From positions 3,534,001 through 3,598,000 of the forward strand of contig NZ_CP043641.1 in the NCBI RefSeq assembly GCF_014217625.1: 64,000 nucleotides of DNA. The letters run 5' to 3'. Positions 8,620 through 17,613 of this stretch are shown here, one piece after another (positions within the stretch are counted from its first letter, which is position 1; each line of letters starts with the position of its first letter). The position numbers and the translations under genes were made by a program. The notes below the pieces were generated by a model that saw only the letters and a program-made list of their open reading frames with translations, was not told where the DNA came from and searched no databases. This DNA is from Leifsonia shinshuensis (lineage in GTDB: Bacteria > Actinomycetota > Actinomycetes > Actinomycetales > Microbacteriaceae).

Positions 8620-9073
8620 TCTTTCCGGACGGCCGACGACCGGTGACGACGATGTCCCCGGCCGCCTGGCCCTCGCTGTCGGACGGCTGAACCGCCGCAT
8701 CCGCTCGGCGACCGGAGGCCTCAGCCACGGCCAGCTCTCGGCGCTCTCCACGATCGTGCGCCGCGGGCCGCTGCGGCCGAGCGAGATCGCCGCGATCGAG
8801 GTCGTGGCGGCGCCCACGATCACCCGTGTGGTCTCCGACCTGGAGGCGCGGGGGCTGGTGGAGCGCACGCCCGACCCGGCCGACGGCCGCTCGTTCTTCG
8901 TCTCGGGCACGCAGGCCGGGACCGACCTGCTGCTCGCCGCGCGCTCCGACCGGGCGCAGGCCGTGGCCGCCATCCTGGCCGACCTGCCCCCGGAGGACGT
9001 GGCCGACATCCGAGCCGCCCTCCCCGCCCTAGAACAAGCCGCCCAAACCCGCCCCACCCCCGCCGAAACGTGA
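8603..9073 (+). CDS. MarR-family transcriptional regulator
   Basis: A 156-residue winged-helix regulator. The region L-S-H-G-Q-L-S-A-L-S through R-P-S-E-I-A-A-I-E-V-V-A-A-P-T-I-T-R-V-V-S-D-L-E-A-R-G-L-V-E-R is the classic MarR recognition helix, followed by the wing D-P-A-D-G-R-S. The GTG at 8603 is chosen because GAGGAAG lies just upstream; the 3' end of the exporter gene overlaps it by 17 nt. It probably represses the upstream exporter and itself through the AT-rich palindrome at 6761-6779; that link is inference. Its stop codon lies inside a 46-bp palindrome shared with the converging permease gene. Confidence 0.88.
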   Translation: MQGERDLSGRPTTGDDDVPGRLALAVGRLNRRIRSATGGLSHGQLSALSTIVRRGPLRPSEIAAIEVVAAPTITRVVSDLEARGLVERTPDPADGRSFFVSGTQAGTDLLLAARSDRAQAVAAILADLPPEDVADIRAALPALEQAAQTRPTPAET

Positions 9074-9115
9074 GTAATCGCAGAAATCCCGGCCGGGATT
9101 CCCGCGATTACTCAC
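9070..9115. terminator. 46-bp near-perfect palindrome overlapping both convergent stop codons
   Basis: Outer arms of 12 bp (GTGAGTAATCGC and its complement) enclose a perfect 14-bp core ATCCCGGCCGGGAT, with only two mismatched pairs over the whole 46 bp. The TGA of the MarR gene and the TGA of the permease gene are both part of the outer arms. It could act as a bidirectional terminator or mRNA-end hairpin; there is no clear T-tract. Confidence 0.6.
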
Positions 9116-10683
9116 TTCTCGTTGCTGGAGCGGGGGCGGCGGGGGCGGCGGGCGGCGACGACGGGGTGGGCGCCGGTGTAGCCCTCGCGGGCCTGGGCGA
9201 TGGCGAGGATGCGTGAGCGCTGCGCGTACCAGCCCAGGATCAGCAGCGGGATGATGACCACCAGCGAGGCGACCGTGTACGTCCCGGTCGGGTAGTCGAA
9301 CGCCATCAGCACGATCACCGCCGCCAGGAACGCGAGCGTCAGGTACGCCGTGAACGGCGCCCCGAACAGCCGGAACGACGGTCGCGCGAGCTTGCCCTGC
9401 AGCGACCACTTCCGCAACTGCATCTGGCAGAGGATGATCATCGCCCAGCTGGTGACGATCCCGAGCGAGGCGACGTTCAGCACGATGTTGAACGCCTCCG
9501 CCGGCACGATCAGGTTGAGGAAGACGCCGAGCACGCCGATCGCCGCGGTCAGCAGGATACCGCCGTACGGAACGCCGCGCGCGTTCATCCGGGACGTGAA
9601 GGCCGGCGCCGCGCCGGTCTGCGCCATCGAGTGCAGGATGCGGCCGGTCGAGTACATCCCGGCGTTCAGGCTCGACAGCGCCGCGGTGAGCACGACGAAG
9701 TTCATCACAGAGCCGACGATCGCGCTCAGCTGCGGGCCGCCGAGGTGGCTGAAGAAGGTGACGAACGGGCTCTCGCTGCCGCTGTACGTGGCGGCCGGGA
9801 GCAGCAGCGCGAGGAGCAGGATCGAGCCGCAGTAGAAGACGGCGATGCGGAACACCACGCTGTTGATCGCGCGCGGCATGATCTTCTCCGGGTTCTCCGT
9901 CTCGCCGGCCGCGATCCCGACCAGCTCGACGCCCGCGTAGGCGAACACGACGCCCTGGACGAGCACGATCGCCATCCCGATCGTCGCCACGCCGTGGGGG
10001 AGCAGCCAGCCGTTCTGCGCGAGCATCGCGATCCCGGTCGGGCCCTGGTCGGTCGGCCAGCCTGCGGCGAGCACGACGATGCCGACCACGAGGAAGGCGA
10101 CGAGGGCGCCGACCTTGATGATCGCGAACCAGAACTCCATCTCGCCGAACACCTTCACCGAGATGAGGTTGAGGCTGACGACGACCACCAGCGCGATCAG
10201 CGCGAGCAGCCACTGCGGCACCGCCGTGAACAGCTGCCAGTACTTGACGTAGAGCGCGACGGCGGTGGAGTCCACGATCGCGGTCATCGCCCAGTTGAGG
10301 AAGTACATCCAACCCGCGACGTACGCCATCTTCTCGCCGTAGAACTCGCGGGCGTAGGAGACGAAGGAGCCCGACGACGGCCGGTGCAGCACCAGCTCGC
10401 CGAGCGCGCGCAGCACGAGGAACGCGAAGAACCCGCAGACCGCGTAGACGAGGACGAGCAGCGGTCCGCCCTGCTCGAGACGGCCTCCCGCACCCAGGAA
10501 GAGGCCGGTGCCGATCGCCCCGCCGATCGCGATCATCTGCAGCTGCCGCGACGTCAGGGACTTGTGGTAGCCCTCCTGCTCGCTGGAGAAGTCCTGCACA
10601 GCCTGGGACACGTCGCCCAGGTGCTCGCGCCGGTTCTCCAGATCGTCTGCCGGGTCGTGTGGTTGGTTCTGATTCTGCGTCAT
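9112..10683 (-). CDS. Amino acid permease, APC superfamily (AnsP/GabP-like)
   Basis: A 523-residue transporter with 12 predicted helices. The APC signature [16 protein letters not shown] (helix 1) and [16 protein letters not shown] (helix 2-3) place it in the amino-acid transporter group closest to L-asparagine and GABA permeases. These carry neutral or polar amino acids with protons into the cell. A 50-residue hydrophilic N-terminus and an Arg-rich C-terminal tail are cytosolic. The start ATG has GGGAGGG upstream. It is transcribed alone and converges on the MarR gene. Substrate assignment beyond amino acid is not justified. Confidence 0.85.
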   Translation of the reverse strand: MTQNQNQPHDPADDLENRREHLGDVSQAVQDFSSEQEGYHKSLTSRQLQMIAIGGAIGTGLFLGAGGRLEQGGPLLVLVYAVCGFFAFLVLRALGELVLHRPSSGSFVSYAREFYGEKMAYVAGWMYFLNWAMTAIVDSTAVALYVKYWQLFTAVPQWLLALIALVVVVSLNLISVKVFGEMEFWFAIIKVGALVAFLVVGIVVLAAGWPTDQGPTGIAMLAQNGWLLPHGVATIGMAIVLVQGVVFAYAGVELVGIAAGETENPEKIMPRAINSVVFRIAVFYCGSILLLALLLPAATYSGSESPFVTFFSHLGGPQLSAIVGSVMNFVVLTAALSSLNAGMYSTGRILHSMAQTGAAPAFTSRMNARGVPYGGILLTAAIGVLGVFLNLIVPAEAFNIVLNVASLGIVTSWAMIILCQMQLRKWSLQGKLARPSFRLFGAPFTAYLTLAFLAAVIVLMAFDYPTGTYTVASLVVIIPLLILGWYAQRSRILAIAQAREGYTGAHPVVAARRPRRPRSSNEK

Positions 10684-10735
10684 CCGCGCCCTCCCGTATT
10701 CCGGCGACCCACAGTACCCGTTCGGGGGCCACGGC

Positions 10736-11581
10736 TCAGGCGACGGCGAGCATTCCGGCCGCGGCGACCGCGAGGACGAGCCCGATCCACTGCACCGGGG
10801 CGATGCGCTCGCGCAGCACGAACGCGGCCAGCACGATCGTGCCGGCGGGGTAGAGCGCGACGAGTACGGACATCGTCGTCAGGTCTCCCGCGCGCAGGCC
10901 GAGCAGGATGAGGACGTTGGCCGAGGCGTCCAGGAGGCCGGAGCCGAGTGCGAGCAGGAGGCCGCGGCGCGGCAGCCTCCGGGTGACCCCGCGGGCGGCC
11001 AGCACGCCCACGATCGTCCACATGATCGCCGCGTTGACCGTGCGGTTGGCGACCAGCGGGACGAGCCCGGAGTCGGCGGGGGTCTGGTCCAGCATGATGA
11101 GGAAGACGCCGATGAGCGCGCCGGCCGCGACCGCCATCCCGAGCGCGCGGGCGCTGGGCCGCACCGCGCCGCGCTCCGGGACGAAGCCGACCAGGACGAC
11201 GGCGACCAGGGCCAGCCCGAGCGCGACGTAGCCGATCGGTGCGAACCGGTCGCCGCCGACCAGCCCCCAGACCATCGGCACGATCGCGGAGACGACGGCG
11301 GTCAGCGGCGAGAGGATGCTCATCGGGCCGATCGCCAGGCACGCGTAGAGGAGGGCGACGGCAGCGGCGCCGACCGCTCCGGAGGCCGCGCCCCAGCCGA
11401 GGGCGGGTGTCGACCACGTGCCGCCGACGAACGGGAGCGCCAGCAGGAGGAGCGCGAGCCCGCCGACGGCGCCGAGCGCGGTGGTGCGCAGCGGGCCGAT
11501 CGCGCGCGCGGCGAGGCCGCCGACGAAGTCGGCCGAGCCGTAGACGAGCGCGCTGACGAGGCCGAGGATCGCGGCCGGCAT
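10736..11581 (-). CDS. EamA/DMT-family transporter
   Basis: A 281-residue protein with ten hydrophobic helices arranged as two five-helix halves, the drug/metabolite-transporter architecture (EamA). The N-terminal half contains [15 protein letters not shown] and the second half ends in helices typical of the family. Such proteins export amino acids or other metabolites. The ATG has no Shine-Dalgarno; instead it overlaps the stop of a 14-codon reading frame by TGATG, so translation is probably coupled. It is divergent from recQ. Confidence 0.82.
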   Translation of the reverse strand: MPAAILGLVSALVYGSADFVGGLAARAIGPLRTTALGAVGGLALLLLALPFVGGTWSTPALGWGAASGAVGAAAVALLYACLAIGPMSILSPLTAVVSAIVPMVWGLVGGDRFAPIGYVALGLALVAVVLVGFVPERGAVRPSARALGMAVAAGALIGVFLIMLDQTPADSGLVPLVANRTVNAAIMWTIVGVLAARGVTRRLPRRGLLLALGSGLLDASANVLILLGLRAGDLTTMSVLVALYPAGTIVLAAFVLRERIAPVQWIGLVLAVAAAGMLAVA

Positions 11582-11625
11582 CAGGCCGGGACCGGCGCGG
11601 TGGGGGCTTCGGGATGCGTCCGCAT
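11581..11625 (-). CDS. Putative 14-residue Pro-rich leader peptide coupled to the EamA gene
   Basis: A 14-codon frame ([14 protein letters not shown]) starts with ATG at 11625-11623, six bases after a TACGAT -10 (11637-11632). Its TGA shares TGATG with the EamA start codon. The peptide has four prolines, three in the last eight residues. The leaderless start and the exact coupling suggest a real leader peptide, which could simply deliver ribosomes to the transporter gene or regulate it. Expression is inference. Confidence 0.45.
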   Translation of the reverse strand: MRTHPEAPTAPVPA

Positions 11626-11631
11626 GGGCCG

Positions 11632-11637
11632 ATCGTA
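11632..11637 (-). promoter_or_regulatory. Leaderless-type -10 box for the EamA leader frame
   Basis: TACGAT on the minus strand ends 6 nt before the ATG of the 14-codon frame. The geometry is the same as at recQ and the other leaderless starts in this window. Confidence 0.45.
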
Positions 11638-11736
11638 GCGGAGGGCGGTCGCGGGCCTTTCGTCCTCCACAGCTTCACCCTCGTAGTGGGTTCTCCACGT
11701 CTTCGCAGCCTGGGCGTCGCGGTCGGCGGCGATCGT

Positions 11737-11748
11737 TACGATCGAGGG
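11737..11748 (+). promoter_or_regulatory. Leaderless-type -10 box for recQ
   Basis: TACGAT (11737-11742) ends 6 nt before the ATG at 11749, which argues for transcription starting at the start codon. The GAGGG directly abutting the ATG is too close to act as a Shine-Dalgarno. Confidence 0.5.
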
Positions 11749-13761
11749 ATGAGCTGGAACACGTGGGAGCCCGACGACCGGGAGGCGCCGCCCTTCGACG
11801 AGCCTCCGTTCGATGTCGAGCCTCCGCTGCCCGATTTCGGCGACGACCCGTATGCGGACGTGCCGTTCACGGACGCGCCGCCGGCGGCGTCGGCGGGCTC
11901 CGCCGCGTCTTCCGCCGGCGCCCCGCGGACTCCGCAGGCGACGCCCGCGCGCTTCGACTCTCCCGCCGAGGCGCTGCGCACCGTGTTCGGCTACGACTCC
12001 TTCCGCGGGCAGCAGGCAGCGATCATCGACCGCGTCGTGGCGGGAGGCGACGCCGTCGTGCTCATGCCGACCGGCGGCGGCAAGTCGCTCTGCTACCAGA
12101 TCCCGTCCCTGGTCCGCGAGGGCACGGGTGTCGTCGTGTCGCCGCTCATCGCGCTGATGCAGGACCAGGTCGACGCGCTGACCGCCGTCGGCGTGCGCGC
12201 GGCGTTCCTCAACTCGACCCAGGACGCCGGGCAGCGTTCGGCCGTGGAGCGCGCCTACCTCGCGGGCGAGCTCGACATCCTCTACGTCGCGCCGGAGCGC
12301 CTGTCGAGCGAGGCGACCAAGCGCTTCCTCGAAGGCGGCCGCGTCGCGCTGTTCGCCATCGACGAGGCGCACTGCGTCTCCCAGTGGGGCCACGACTTCC
12401 GGCCCGACTACCTGGCGCTCTCCGAGCTGGCGGACCGGTGGCCGGGGGTCCCGCGCATCGCCCTGACCGCGACCGCGACCGAGGCGACCCACCGCGAGCT
12501 CACTGAGCGGCTGCACCTGCAGGACGCCGAGCACTTCGTCTCCGACTTCGACCGCCCGAACATCCAGTACCGCATCGTGCCGAAGGTGGAGGTCCGCAAG
12601 CAGCTGCTCGACTTCATCACCGGCGAGCACCCGGGCGAGGCCGGCATCGTCTACGCGCTGTCCCGCAACTCGGTGGAGCGCACGGCCGAGTTCCTGGCCG
12701 GCCGCGGCCTCACCGCCCTGCCGTACCACGCCGGTCTCGACGCTCAGACCCGGGCGCGCACCCAGGCGCGCTTCCTGCGCGAGGACGGCGTGATCGTGGT
12801 CGCGACCATCGCGTTCGGCATGGGCATCGACAAGCCGGACGTGCGGTTCGTCGCCCACATCGACCTCCCGAAGTCGGTCGAGGGCTACTACCAGGAGACC
12901 GGCCGAGCCGGCCGCGACGGCCTCCCGTCGACCACCTGGCTGGCTTACGGGCTGCAGGACGTCGTGCAGCAGCGCCGGATGATCGACGAGTCCCCCGGCG
13001 ACCTCGCCCACCGCCGCCGGCTGACCCAGCACCTGGACGCGATGCTCGCGCTGTGCGAGACGGTCCAGTGCCGCCGCGTGAACCTGCTGAACTACTTCGG
13101 ACAGCGCGCGACCCCGTGCGGCAACTGCGACACCTGCCTCACCCCGCCGGAGACCTGGGACGGCACGGTCCCCGCCCAGAAGCTGCTCTCGACGGTCGTC
13201 CGCCTCCAGCGCGAGCGCAACCAGCGCTTCGGCGCCGGCCACCTCATCGACATCCTCCGTGCCAAGCGCACCCCGCGCGTCGACCAGTACGGCCACGACA
13301 AGCTCTCCACCTGGGGCCTCGGCGAGGACCTCGGCGAGAGCCAGTGGCGCGGCGTCGTCCGCCAGCTGATCGCGCAGGAGCTGCTGAAGCCCGAGGGCGA
13401 GTACGGCGTCCTCACGCTGACCCCGGCGAGCTCCGAGGTGCTGTCCGGTGGCCGGGAGGTCGTCCTGCGCCGCGAGCCCGAGCGCGCAGCCCGCTCCTCC
13501 CGCAGCGGCCGCTCCGCGGCGCCGGCCGACCTGGCGCCCGCCGACGCCGGCCTCTTCGAGGCGCTGCGCGCCTGGCGAGCGGGCGAAGCGAAGACCCAGG
13601 GGGTGCCCGCGTACATCGTCTTCGGCGACGCGACGCTGCGCGCGGTCGCCGCCGCACGCCCGTCCTCCCTCGCCGACCTCGACGGCATCAGCGGCATCGG
13701 CGCGAAGAAGAAGGAGACGTACGGCGAGGCGCTGCTGGAGGTGGTGGCGGGGGAAGCCTAG
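11749..13761 (+). CDS. recQ: ATP-dependent DNA helicase RecQ
   Basis: A 670-residue superfamily-2 helicase that unwinds DNA 3' to 5' in recombination and replication repair. After an acidic, Pro-rich N-terminal extension of about 70 residues come Walker A M-P-T-G-G-G-K-S (near 105), the DEAH box (near 205) with the RecQ aromatic loop S-Q-W-G-H-D-F-R, motif [12 protein letters not shown], and the zinc-binding RQC cysteines (C-N-Y-F-region with C-G-N-C-D-T-C near 460). A C-terminal HRDC domain ends in [10 protein letters not shown]. The ATG at 11749 is preferred over an upstream extension because of the -10 spacing and the loss of homology upstream. Confidence 0.93.
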   Translation: MSWNTWEPDDREAPPFDEPPFDVEPPLPDFGDDPYADVPFTDAPPAASAGSAASSAGAPRTPQATPARFDSPAEALRTVFGYDSFRGQQAAIIDRVVAGGDAVVLMPTGGGKSLCYQIPSLVREGTGVVVSPLIALMQDQVDALTAVGVRAAFLNSTQDAGQRSAVERAYLAGELDILYVAPERLSSEATKRFLEGGRVALFAIDEAHCVSQWGHDFRPDYLALSELADRWPGVPRIALTATATEATHRELTERLHLQDAEHFVSDFDRPNIQYRIVPKVEVRKQLLDFITGEHPGEAGIVYALSRNSVERTAEFLAGRGLTALPYHAGLDAQTRARTQARFLREDGVIVVATIAFGMGIDKPDVRFVAHIDLPKSVEGYYQETGRAGRDGLPSTTWLAYGLQDVVQQRRMIDESPGDLAHRRRLTQHLDAMLALCETVQCRRVNLLNYFGQRATPCGNCDTCLTPPETWDGTVPAQKLLSTVVRLQRERNQRFGAGHLIDILRAKRTPRVDQYGHDKLSTWGLGEDLGESQWRGVVRQLIAQELLKPEGEYGVLTLTPASSEVLSGGREVVLRREPERAARSSRSGRSAAPADLAPADAGLFEALRAWRAGEAKTQGVPAYIVFGDATLRAVAAARPSSLADLDGISGIGAKKKETYGEALLEVVAGEA

Positions 13762-13770
13762 GCCCCAGGC

Positions 13771-14346
13771 TCAGTCCGGCGCCCCGACCTCGTATTCCAG
13801 CGCCACCTGCCCTCCCGGGTGGATGCTCGACGACACCAGCCGCAGCGGCGTCACCGGCAGCGACTCGGGCACCACCCCGCGGCCGCCGCCGAGGATGCTC
13901 GGCAGGATCCGCAGCCGCAGCACGTCGACTTCGTCCGCCAGGAACGCGGCGTCCGCCAGCCGCAGACTGCCCCAGAGAATGATCTCGCCCGGGTAGGACG
14001 CCTTCAGCCGGCGCAGCGACTCCACGACGCCCCCGCGCTCGACGGTCGCGGGCGCGAGGTCGCCCCACGGCGCCGCGTCCAGGCTGTTGCTGAGCACGTG
14101 CTTCGGGAGGCGGTTGATCAGTCCGGCGATCGGGTCGTCCTCCTCGGAGGCCGTCGGCCAGTAGGACGCGAACATCCGGTACGTGTTCGCGCCGAGCACG
14201 ATCGCGGACAGCCCGGCGAGCCTCCGCAGCTGCTCCCGGTCGGCCTCGTCCCCGGCGGCCTCCGGCGTCAGGAAGCTCATGCCGCCCTCGGCGTCCGCCG
14301 CCGTCCCGTCCGCCGACACGATCTGCTCCACGATGAGCCGCGCCAT
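13771..14346 (-). CDS. Dihydrofolate reductase family protein (RibD C-terminal domain)
   Basis: A 191-residue protein of the bacterial bifunctional deaminase-reductase C-terminal fold. The start L-I-V-E-Q-I-V-S-A-D-G, the central L-G-A-N-T-Y-R-M-F and the C-terminal I-I-L-W-G-S-L-R-L-A-D-A are typical of DHFR-like reductases that use NADPH; the physiological substrate in stand-alone members is usually unknown. AAGGGGGA lies 4 nt before the ATG at 14346, which fixes the start. The stop faces the recQ stop across a 9-bp gap. Confidence 0.83.
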   Translation of the reverse strand: MARLIVEQIVSADGTAADAEGGMSFLTPEAAGDEADREQLRRLAGLSAIVLGANTYRMFASYWPTASEEDDPIAGLINRLPKHVLSNSLDAAPWGDLAPATVERGGVVESLRRLKASYPGEIILWGSLRLADAAFLADEVDVLRLRILPSILGGGRGVVPESLPVTPLRLVSSSIHPGGQVALEYEVGAPD

Positions 14347-14489
14347 CCCGTCCCCCTTCGACGCCGCCACCCTAGGCGCGGGCGAGCGACGGGGTCAAGG
14401 ATCGCGCATCCCAGACGCGCGTGACGGAGATTCAGCGACCGGCTACCGTCCAGCGTCCCGCACAGAGCTCCACCCCGGCTCGCTGAGAT

Positions 14490-14942
14490 GTGAAATGTGC
14501 TGAACGCATGCAAGGATGCGGCACCTGGGTCCCCGATCCCATCACGCAGGTCGAGTTGCGGGTCCCCGAGGGCTTCGACCCTCGAAGTGCGATTCAGCGA
14601 GCACGGGCCAACCGGGACGGGCTGTTGATTTCGATTCGCCTGCTCCCCGAGCACGGAGTCTCGTGGCCGATCTGGCAGCGCGGAGTCGGGCTCCTCGAGG
14701 AGAACTCGCTGCCGTTGAGTCCTGTACTGAATGCTGAATTGCGCGATTGGTCGTCGTTCTGGGCGACCCACCTGGGTATGGACGGAGAGTGGTCGTCTGC
14801 TGACGACCGCGACTGGTGGGTTCGGCGAGCCCGCGAGCTGGAAGACGCTCTCGAGATCGAACTCTGGGAGGTCGCGGTCATCGAGCGCGGATTCCCGGCT
14901 GCACACACTCACGGCAAAAACCAAGTAACAGTAGGTTTATGA
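14490..14942 (+). CDS. Orphan hypothetical protein with atypical codon use
   Basis: A frame of about 150 residues starting at GTG 14490, or 144 residues from ATG 14508. It is rich in Trp and acidic residues (W-P-I-W-Q-R, D-R-D-W-W-V-R-R) and has no signal peptide or membrane segment. Codons such as TTG, ATT, CGA and GCA are much more frequent than in neighbouring genes, which suggests a recently acquired or poorly expressed gene. No ribosome site is obvious. I do not recognise the family. Its stop overlaps a TATGAT sequence that may be the -10 for the next gene. Confidence 0.5.
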   Translation: MKCAERMQGCGTWVPDPITQVELRVPEGFDPRSAIQRARANRDGLLISIRLLPEHGVSWPIWQRGVGLLEENSLPLSPVLNAELRDWSSFWATHLGMDGEWSSADDRDWWVRRARELEDALEIELWEVAVIERGFPAAHTHGKNQVTVGL

Positions 14943-14943
14943 T
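14938..14943 (+). promoter_or_regulatory. Possible -10 box of the GH3 gene
   Basis: TATGAT overlaps the stop codon of the orphan gene and lies 35 bp before the ATG of the GH3 gene. No good -35 is visible at 17 bp. Confidence 0.3.
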
Positions 14944-14978
14944 CGGAACCGTTCACCGTGACGCCCGAAGGAGTGCGA

Positions 14979-16817
14979 ATGACCGACACGACCACCACCG
15001 ACCCGACCACCGGACCCGCCGCCGGCGACCCGACCGCCGACGGCGCGGCGACCGCCGACGCGCTCCCCGTCGACCCGCGCTTCCGCGACGCGAGCCTCCC
15101 GCTGGACGAGCGCGTCGAGAACCTGCTGGGCCAGATGACCCTCCAGGAGAAGGCCGGGCTGTTCTTCCAGACCATGATCACCATCGGCGAGGGCGGCGCC
15201 GTCGCCGGGCCGAACCCGCTGTTCGGGATCGCCGACAGCGCCGAGATGATCCGCGACCGGCACATGACGCACTTCAACGTGTTCGGCGCTGCCAGCTCGG
15301 CCGCCGAGATGGCCGAGTGGCACAACCGCATCCAGGAGGTCGCGGCGAGCACGCGGCTCGGCATCCCCGTCACCCTCTCCACCGACCCGCGGCACTCGTT
15401 CAGCGACAACCCCGGCGCCGCGATCATGGCCGGGCCGTTCTCGCAGTGGCCGGAGACCCTCGGCCTCGCGGCGATCGGCGACGAGGACCTGGTCGAGCGG
15501 TTCGCGGACATCGCGCGCCAGGAGTACACCGCCGTCGGCATCCGCGTCGCCCTGCACCCGCAGATCGACCTCGCGACCGAGCCGCGCTGGGCGCGTCAGG
15601 TCGCCACCTTCGGCGAGGACGTCGAGCTCACCTCGCGGCTCGGCGCCGCCTACATCCGCGGCTTCCAGGGTCCCGAGCTCGGCCCGGACTCCGTCGCGAC
15701 GATGACCAAGCACTTCCCCGGCGGCGGCCCGCAGAAGGACGGCGAGGACCCGCACTTCCCGTACGGCCGCGAGCAGGTCTACCCGGGCGGCGAGTTCGAG
15801 ACGCACCTGAAGCCGTTCGAGGCCGCGTTCGAGGCCGGCACCAGCCAGATCATGCCGTACTACGGGATGCCGGTCGGCACCGAGTACGAGGAGGTCGGAT
15901 TCGGCTTCAACAAGTCCGTCGTCACCGGCCTGCTGCGCGAGCGCTACGGCTTCGACGGGATCGTCTGCACCGATTGGGGGCTGCTCTCGGACGCCGAGAT
16001 CGCCGGCCAGCCGTTCCCGGCGCGCGCCTGGGGCGTGGAGCACCTGAGCACGCGCGAGCGGATGGCGAAGGTGCTGGACGCCGGCGCCGACCAGTTCGGC
16101 GGGGAGGCCATCCCGGACCTCCTGATCGACCTGGTGCGCAGCGGCGAGCTGCCGGAGGGGCGCCTCGACGTGTCCGCCCGGCGCCTGCTGCGCGAGAAGT
16201 TCCGGCTCGGCCTGTTCGACGCGCCGACGGTGGACCCGGCCCGCGCGGCCGAGGTCGTCGGCAACGCGGAGTTCGTGGCGGCGGGGGAGGCTGCGCAGCG
16301 CGCGTCGGTCACCCTGCTCAAGAACGAGGCCGTCCTCCCGCTCGCCCGCGGTACGAAGGTGTTCGTCCATGGCTTCGACCCGGAGGCCGTGGCCGGCTAT
16401 GCGACCGTCGTCGCCATCCCGGAGGAGGCCGACGTCGCGCTGGTGCGGCTGCACGCGCCGTACGAGCAGCGGTCGACCATGTTCGAGAACTTCTTCCACG
16501 CCGGCTCGCTGGACTTCCCGCAGGAGACCGTGGACGAGGTGCTCGCGATCGCCCGCGCCGTGCCGACCGTGCTGGAGGTGTTCCTCGACCGCCCGGCGAT
16601 CCTGACGCCGTTCGCGGGCGAGGTCCGCGCCATCGCGGCCGACTTCGGCGCGAGCTCCGCGGCCCTGCTGGACGTGCTGTTCGGGGAGGCGGCGCCGCAG
16701 GGCCGGCTCCCGATGGACCTGCCGTCGTCGATGGCCGCGGTGGTCGAGAACCGCCCGGACGTGCCGTTCGACACCGCCGACCCGCTCTACCGGTTCGGCC
16801 ACGGGCTGAGCTACTAG
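14979..16817 (+). CDS. Glycoside hydrolase family 3, beta-glucosidase-like
   Basis: A 612-residue GH3 enzyme without a signal peptide, hence probably cytosolic. It has the (alpha/beta)8 domain with K-H-F-P-G-G-G (near 245) and the nucleophile aspartate in V-C-T-D-W-G (near 331), followed by the alpha/beta sandwich domain with V-T-L-L-K-N-E-A-V-L-P-L. The C-terminus ends Y-R-F-G-H-G-L-S-Y, as in beta-glucosidases and xylosidases, and the fibronectin-like third domain is absent. GAAGGAG 5 nt before ATG 14979 fixes the start. The N-terminus has a 25-residue Thr/Asp/Ala-rich disordered stretch. Substrate specificity cannot be read. Confidence 0.9.
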   Translation: MTDTTTTDPTTGPAAGDPTADGAATADALPVDPRFRDASLPLDERVENLLGQMTLQEKAGLFFQTMITIGEGGAVAGPNPLFGIADSAEMIRDRHMTHFNVFGAASSAAEMAEWHNRIQEVAASTRLGIPVTLSTDPRHSFSDNPGAAIMAGPFSQWPETLGLAAIGDEDLVERFADIARQEYTAVGIRVALHPQIDLATEPRWARQVATFGEDVELTSRLGAAYIRGFQGPELGPDSVATMTKHFPGGGPQKDGEDPHFPYGREQVYPGGEFETHLKPFEAAFEAGTSQIMPYYGMPVGTEYEEVGFGFNKSVVTGLLRERYGFDGIVCTDWGLLSDAEIAGQPFPARAWGVEHLSTRERMAKVLDAGADQFGGEAIPDLLIDLVRSGELPEGRLDVSARRLLREKFRLGLFDAPTVDPARAAEVVGNAEFVAAGEAAQRASVTLLKNEAVLPLARGTKVFVHGFDPEAVAGYATVVAIPEEADVALVRLHAPYEQRSTMFENFFHAGSLDFPQETVDEVLAIARAVPTVLEVFLDRPAILTPFAGEVRAIAADFGASSAALLDVLFGEAAPQGRLPMDLPSSMAAVVENRPDVPFDTADPLYRFGHGLSY

Positions 16818-16985
16818 CGCGGGCCAGGCGCTCGACGCTCAGCACCTTCCGAGCATCCCCCCTGGTCGCCCCCGGAACACCGGCGTACAGTGCCCGTTCC
16901 GTGGGGCGATCAGGGAATCTTTCGCCCCCGTTCACGGTTATGTCAGGTGGCATAATCTCGCGACGATCTCGAAGGAGGGGATGAA

Positions 16986-17438
16986 ATGGCACGGAGGATA
17001 GAAGAGCTCGAGGACGAGACCGGCGCAATCATCAAGTACAGGCGGCACGCGAACGGCAAGGGACTGGTGTCCCCGTCGGCACGCGTGGCCGACTCCGCCC
17101 GCGTCGAGCCGACCGCCTATGTGGAGGCCGACGCCCGCATCGGGCTGGACGCCTACATCGGCGCCGGCAGCTGGATCGACTCCGGCGCGACGATCGGCGA
17201 CCGCACGTTCGTCGGCGCCAACGTCCACATCGGCAGGGGCTGCGTCATCGGCAGCGGCGCGCGGATCGGAAGCAACGTCAAGGTGGGCGAGAACGCCATG
17301 ATCGGGAACGGCGCCCGGGTCGACCGCGACGAGCAGATCGCGGCCGGAACCGTGATCGAGCTGCGCGGGGCCACGGCCGCGCGCGCGGCCCTCGCGGCCC
17401 TGCCGCGCGAAGCGCGAGCGACCCGCCGGGCGGCCTGA
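16986..17438 (+). CDS. Left-handed beta-helix (hexapeptide repeat) protein
   Basis: A 150-residue protein built largely of hexapeptide repeats (about residues 28-120: A-R-I-G-L-D, A-Y-I-G-A-G, A-T-I-G-D-R, V-H-I-G-R-G, A-R-I-G-S-N, A-M-I-G-N-G), which fold as a left-handed beta-helix. Many such proteins are acyltransferases or carbonic-anhydrase-like trimers, but no catalytic extension is present here. The last 30 residues are Ala/Arg-rich. AAGGAGG lies 7 nt before the ATG. The gene stands alone and ends at a strong terminator. Confidence 0.75.
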   Translation: MARRIEELEDETGAIIKYRRHANGKGLVSPSARVADSARVEPTAYVEADARIGLDAYIGAGSWIDSGATIGDRTFVGANVHIGRGCVIGSGARIGSNVKVGENAMIGNGARVDRDEQIAAGTVIELRGATAARAALAALPREARATRRAA

Positions 17439-17500
17439 CCGCTCACAGCCGCCTTGTCTATACCCGATGAGGCTCAGCCCATCGATTTGGAGCATCCCAC

Positions 17501-17531
17501 AAACGGCCCGCGGACCTCGCGGGCCGTTTTT
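17501..17531 (+). terminator. Rho-independent terminator after the beta-helix gene
   Basis: A perfect 12-bp stem (AAACGGCCCGCG and its complement) with a five-base loop (GACCT) runs into five T residues. This is the clearest intrinsic terminator in the window. Confidence 0.9.
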
Positions 17532-17613
17532 GTCGCCTCCGCACCGACGGTTTCCCTCGTCCCGCGCCCCGTCGTAGCGTGACCATGACCCCGAGACATC
17601 GAAGAGGAAACTC

